A stretch of 64,000 bases of DNA, taken from contig NZ_CP157005.1 in NCBI RefSeq assembly GCF_039904985.1, positions 2,480,001 to 2,544,000 of the forward strand, written 5' to 3'. The stretch is from Methylomonas sp. AM2-LC. Lineage in GTDB: Bacteria; Pseudomonadota; Gammaproteobacteria; Methylococcales; Methylomonadaceae. The notes beneath the pieces were generated by a model, which was given only the letters and a program-made list of their open reading frames with translations, was not told the DNA's origin and did not search any database. Positions 63,493 through 64,000 of this stretch are shown piece by piece. The first letter of the stretch is position 1, and the number at the start of each line of letters is the position of its first letter. The position numbers and the translations under genes were made by a program.

Positions 63493-64000
63493 AGACACCC
63501 AGGCGAGGGTTTGCCGGAATTGTTTATCGGGCGCATCATCCTATGTGGGCTTACGATGCGTTGTCAGGGAATGGTGCCAAAAAATATGGCGGGCGGTTTA
63601 ATCGGCCGGGTTGTGCTGCGCTATATACGGCGATTGATCCGACTACCGCATGGATGGAAGCTCAGCAAGGCTTTTCATTCAAACCTCAACCCATGACCTT
63701 AGTGGCTTATGAGGCTATTTGTAAAGATATTGTCGATCTCAATGATGGGGACGTGTTAAAAAGCCTGGGCTGTTCAGCTCTGGATTTGGGCTGTCCTTGG
63801 GAATACATGGCCACTCAAAACCAAGAACCTTCCACTTGGCTATTGGTCGACAGATTGCTGCATCTTGGCATTGCTGGAATTTTAGTTCGCAGTTTTGCAC
63901 CGGGCTGCACGGCCAATAATCAGAACCTTGTGTTGTGGAAATGGACAGAAGCCGAATCCAATACTGTTCGGATTATCGATGATTTCGGTAGGCTTCCAAA
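63489..64000 (+). CDS. RES-domain toxin (NAD-degrading type), cut by window end
   Basis: An open frame from TTG at 63489 (or ATG at 63543) runs beyond the window end. It encodes FAGIVYRAHHPMWAYDALSG, KKYGGRFNRPGCAALYTAID, TTAWMEAQQGFSF, and LVLWKWTEAE: the RES domain with its Arg, Tyr and Glu. RES toxins break down NAD+ and are paired with Xre/MbcA antitoxins as here. No stop or frameshift is seen in the 170 visible codons. Confidence 0.9.
   Translation, partial: MKTPRRGFAGIVYRAHHPMWAYDALSGNGAKKYGGRFNRPGCAALYTAIDPTTAWMEAQQGFSFKPQPMTLVAYEAICKDIVDLNDGDVLKSLGCSALDLGCPWEYMATQNQEPSTWLLVDRLLHLGIAGILVRSFAPGCTANNQNLVLWKWTEAESNTVRIIDDFGRLP

Overview
The window reads as chromosomal DNA of a Gram-negative, free-living gammaproteobacterium. 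LolA, PBP1b, a Wza-type export protein and periplasmic haem peroxidases imply an outer membrane. VPLPA-type C-terminal sorting signals, a fused exosortase/EpsI protein and several conserved hypotheticals fit a Methylococcales-like methylotroph, but no methane or methanol oxidation gene is present, so that placement is inference. I saw no rRNA or tRNA gene.

Layout. 1-2.7 kb: a YiiX-like cysteine hydrolase and a truncated IS6-family transposase, in DNA that looks foreign. 3-11.3 kb: secreted proteins, namely a large exported protein behind a GEMM/c-di-GMP-type riboswitch, two VPLP-CTERM proteins, a di-haem peroxidase and a phosphoesterase with a Pho-box-like site. 11.8-13.9 kb: a GGDEF-EAL protein paired with a BLUF blue-light sensor. 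14-20.7 kb: two small secreted proteins, prmA-rlmI, a CxxC/CCxGC mini-protein with a membrane protein, and the exosortase. 20.8-27.3 kb: a worn defence island with a small caspase-like protein, a fused hsdM/hsdS remnant, a TrlF-like PHP-ATPase overlapping an AlbA_2 protein, an AlbA_2 pseudogene, and a slipin gene whose decayed partial copy lies on the far side of the island.

27.4-39.8 kb: a complete type I-E CRISPR-Cas system. A divergent WYL regulator is followed by cas3, cas8e, cse2, cas7e, cas5e, cas6e, cas1, cas2 and an array of 30 repeats and 29 spacers. Three additions are unusual: a 36-codon membrane peptide gene and orphan repeats of another I-E type between cas3 and cas8e, and a Phd/ParE-type toxin-antitoxin pair between cas6e and cas1.

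40-46.9 kb: a small unknown protein, an MFS transporter, aroC, prmB, an HDOD protein and a tri-haem peroxidase. 47-49.4 kb: a two-gene HipA-kinase/HIRAN module flanked by direct repeats. 49.4-58.9 kb: a membrane C13 peptidase, lolA, a PBP1b gene and an exopolysaccharide secretion cluster (autokinase-like ATPase, chain-length protein, outer-membrane barrel, export protein) of the kind that accompanies exosortase systems. 59-64 kb: housekeeping genes (HopJ-like, FAD oxidoreductase, SAM methyltransferase, ppnP, NYN nuclease), a Spy/CpxP-like protein, and an Xre/RES toxin-antitoxin pair cut by the window end.

Several parts suggest joint control of surface and lifestyle by cyclic dinucleotides (riboswitch, GGDEF-EAL/BLUF, exopolysaccharide, VPLP-CTERM sorting). 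A roughly 120-bp palindromic repeat is scattered around the accessory modules.
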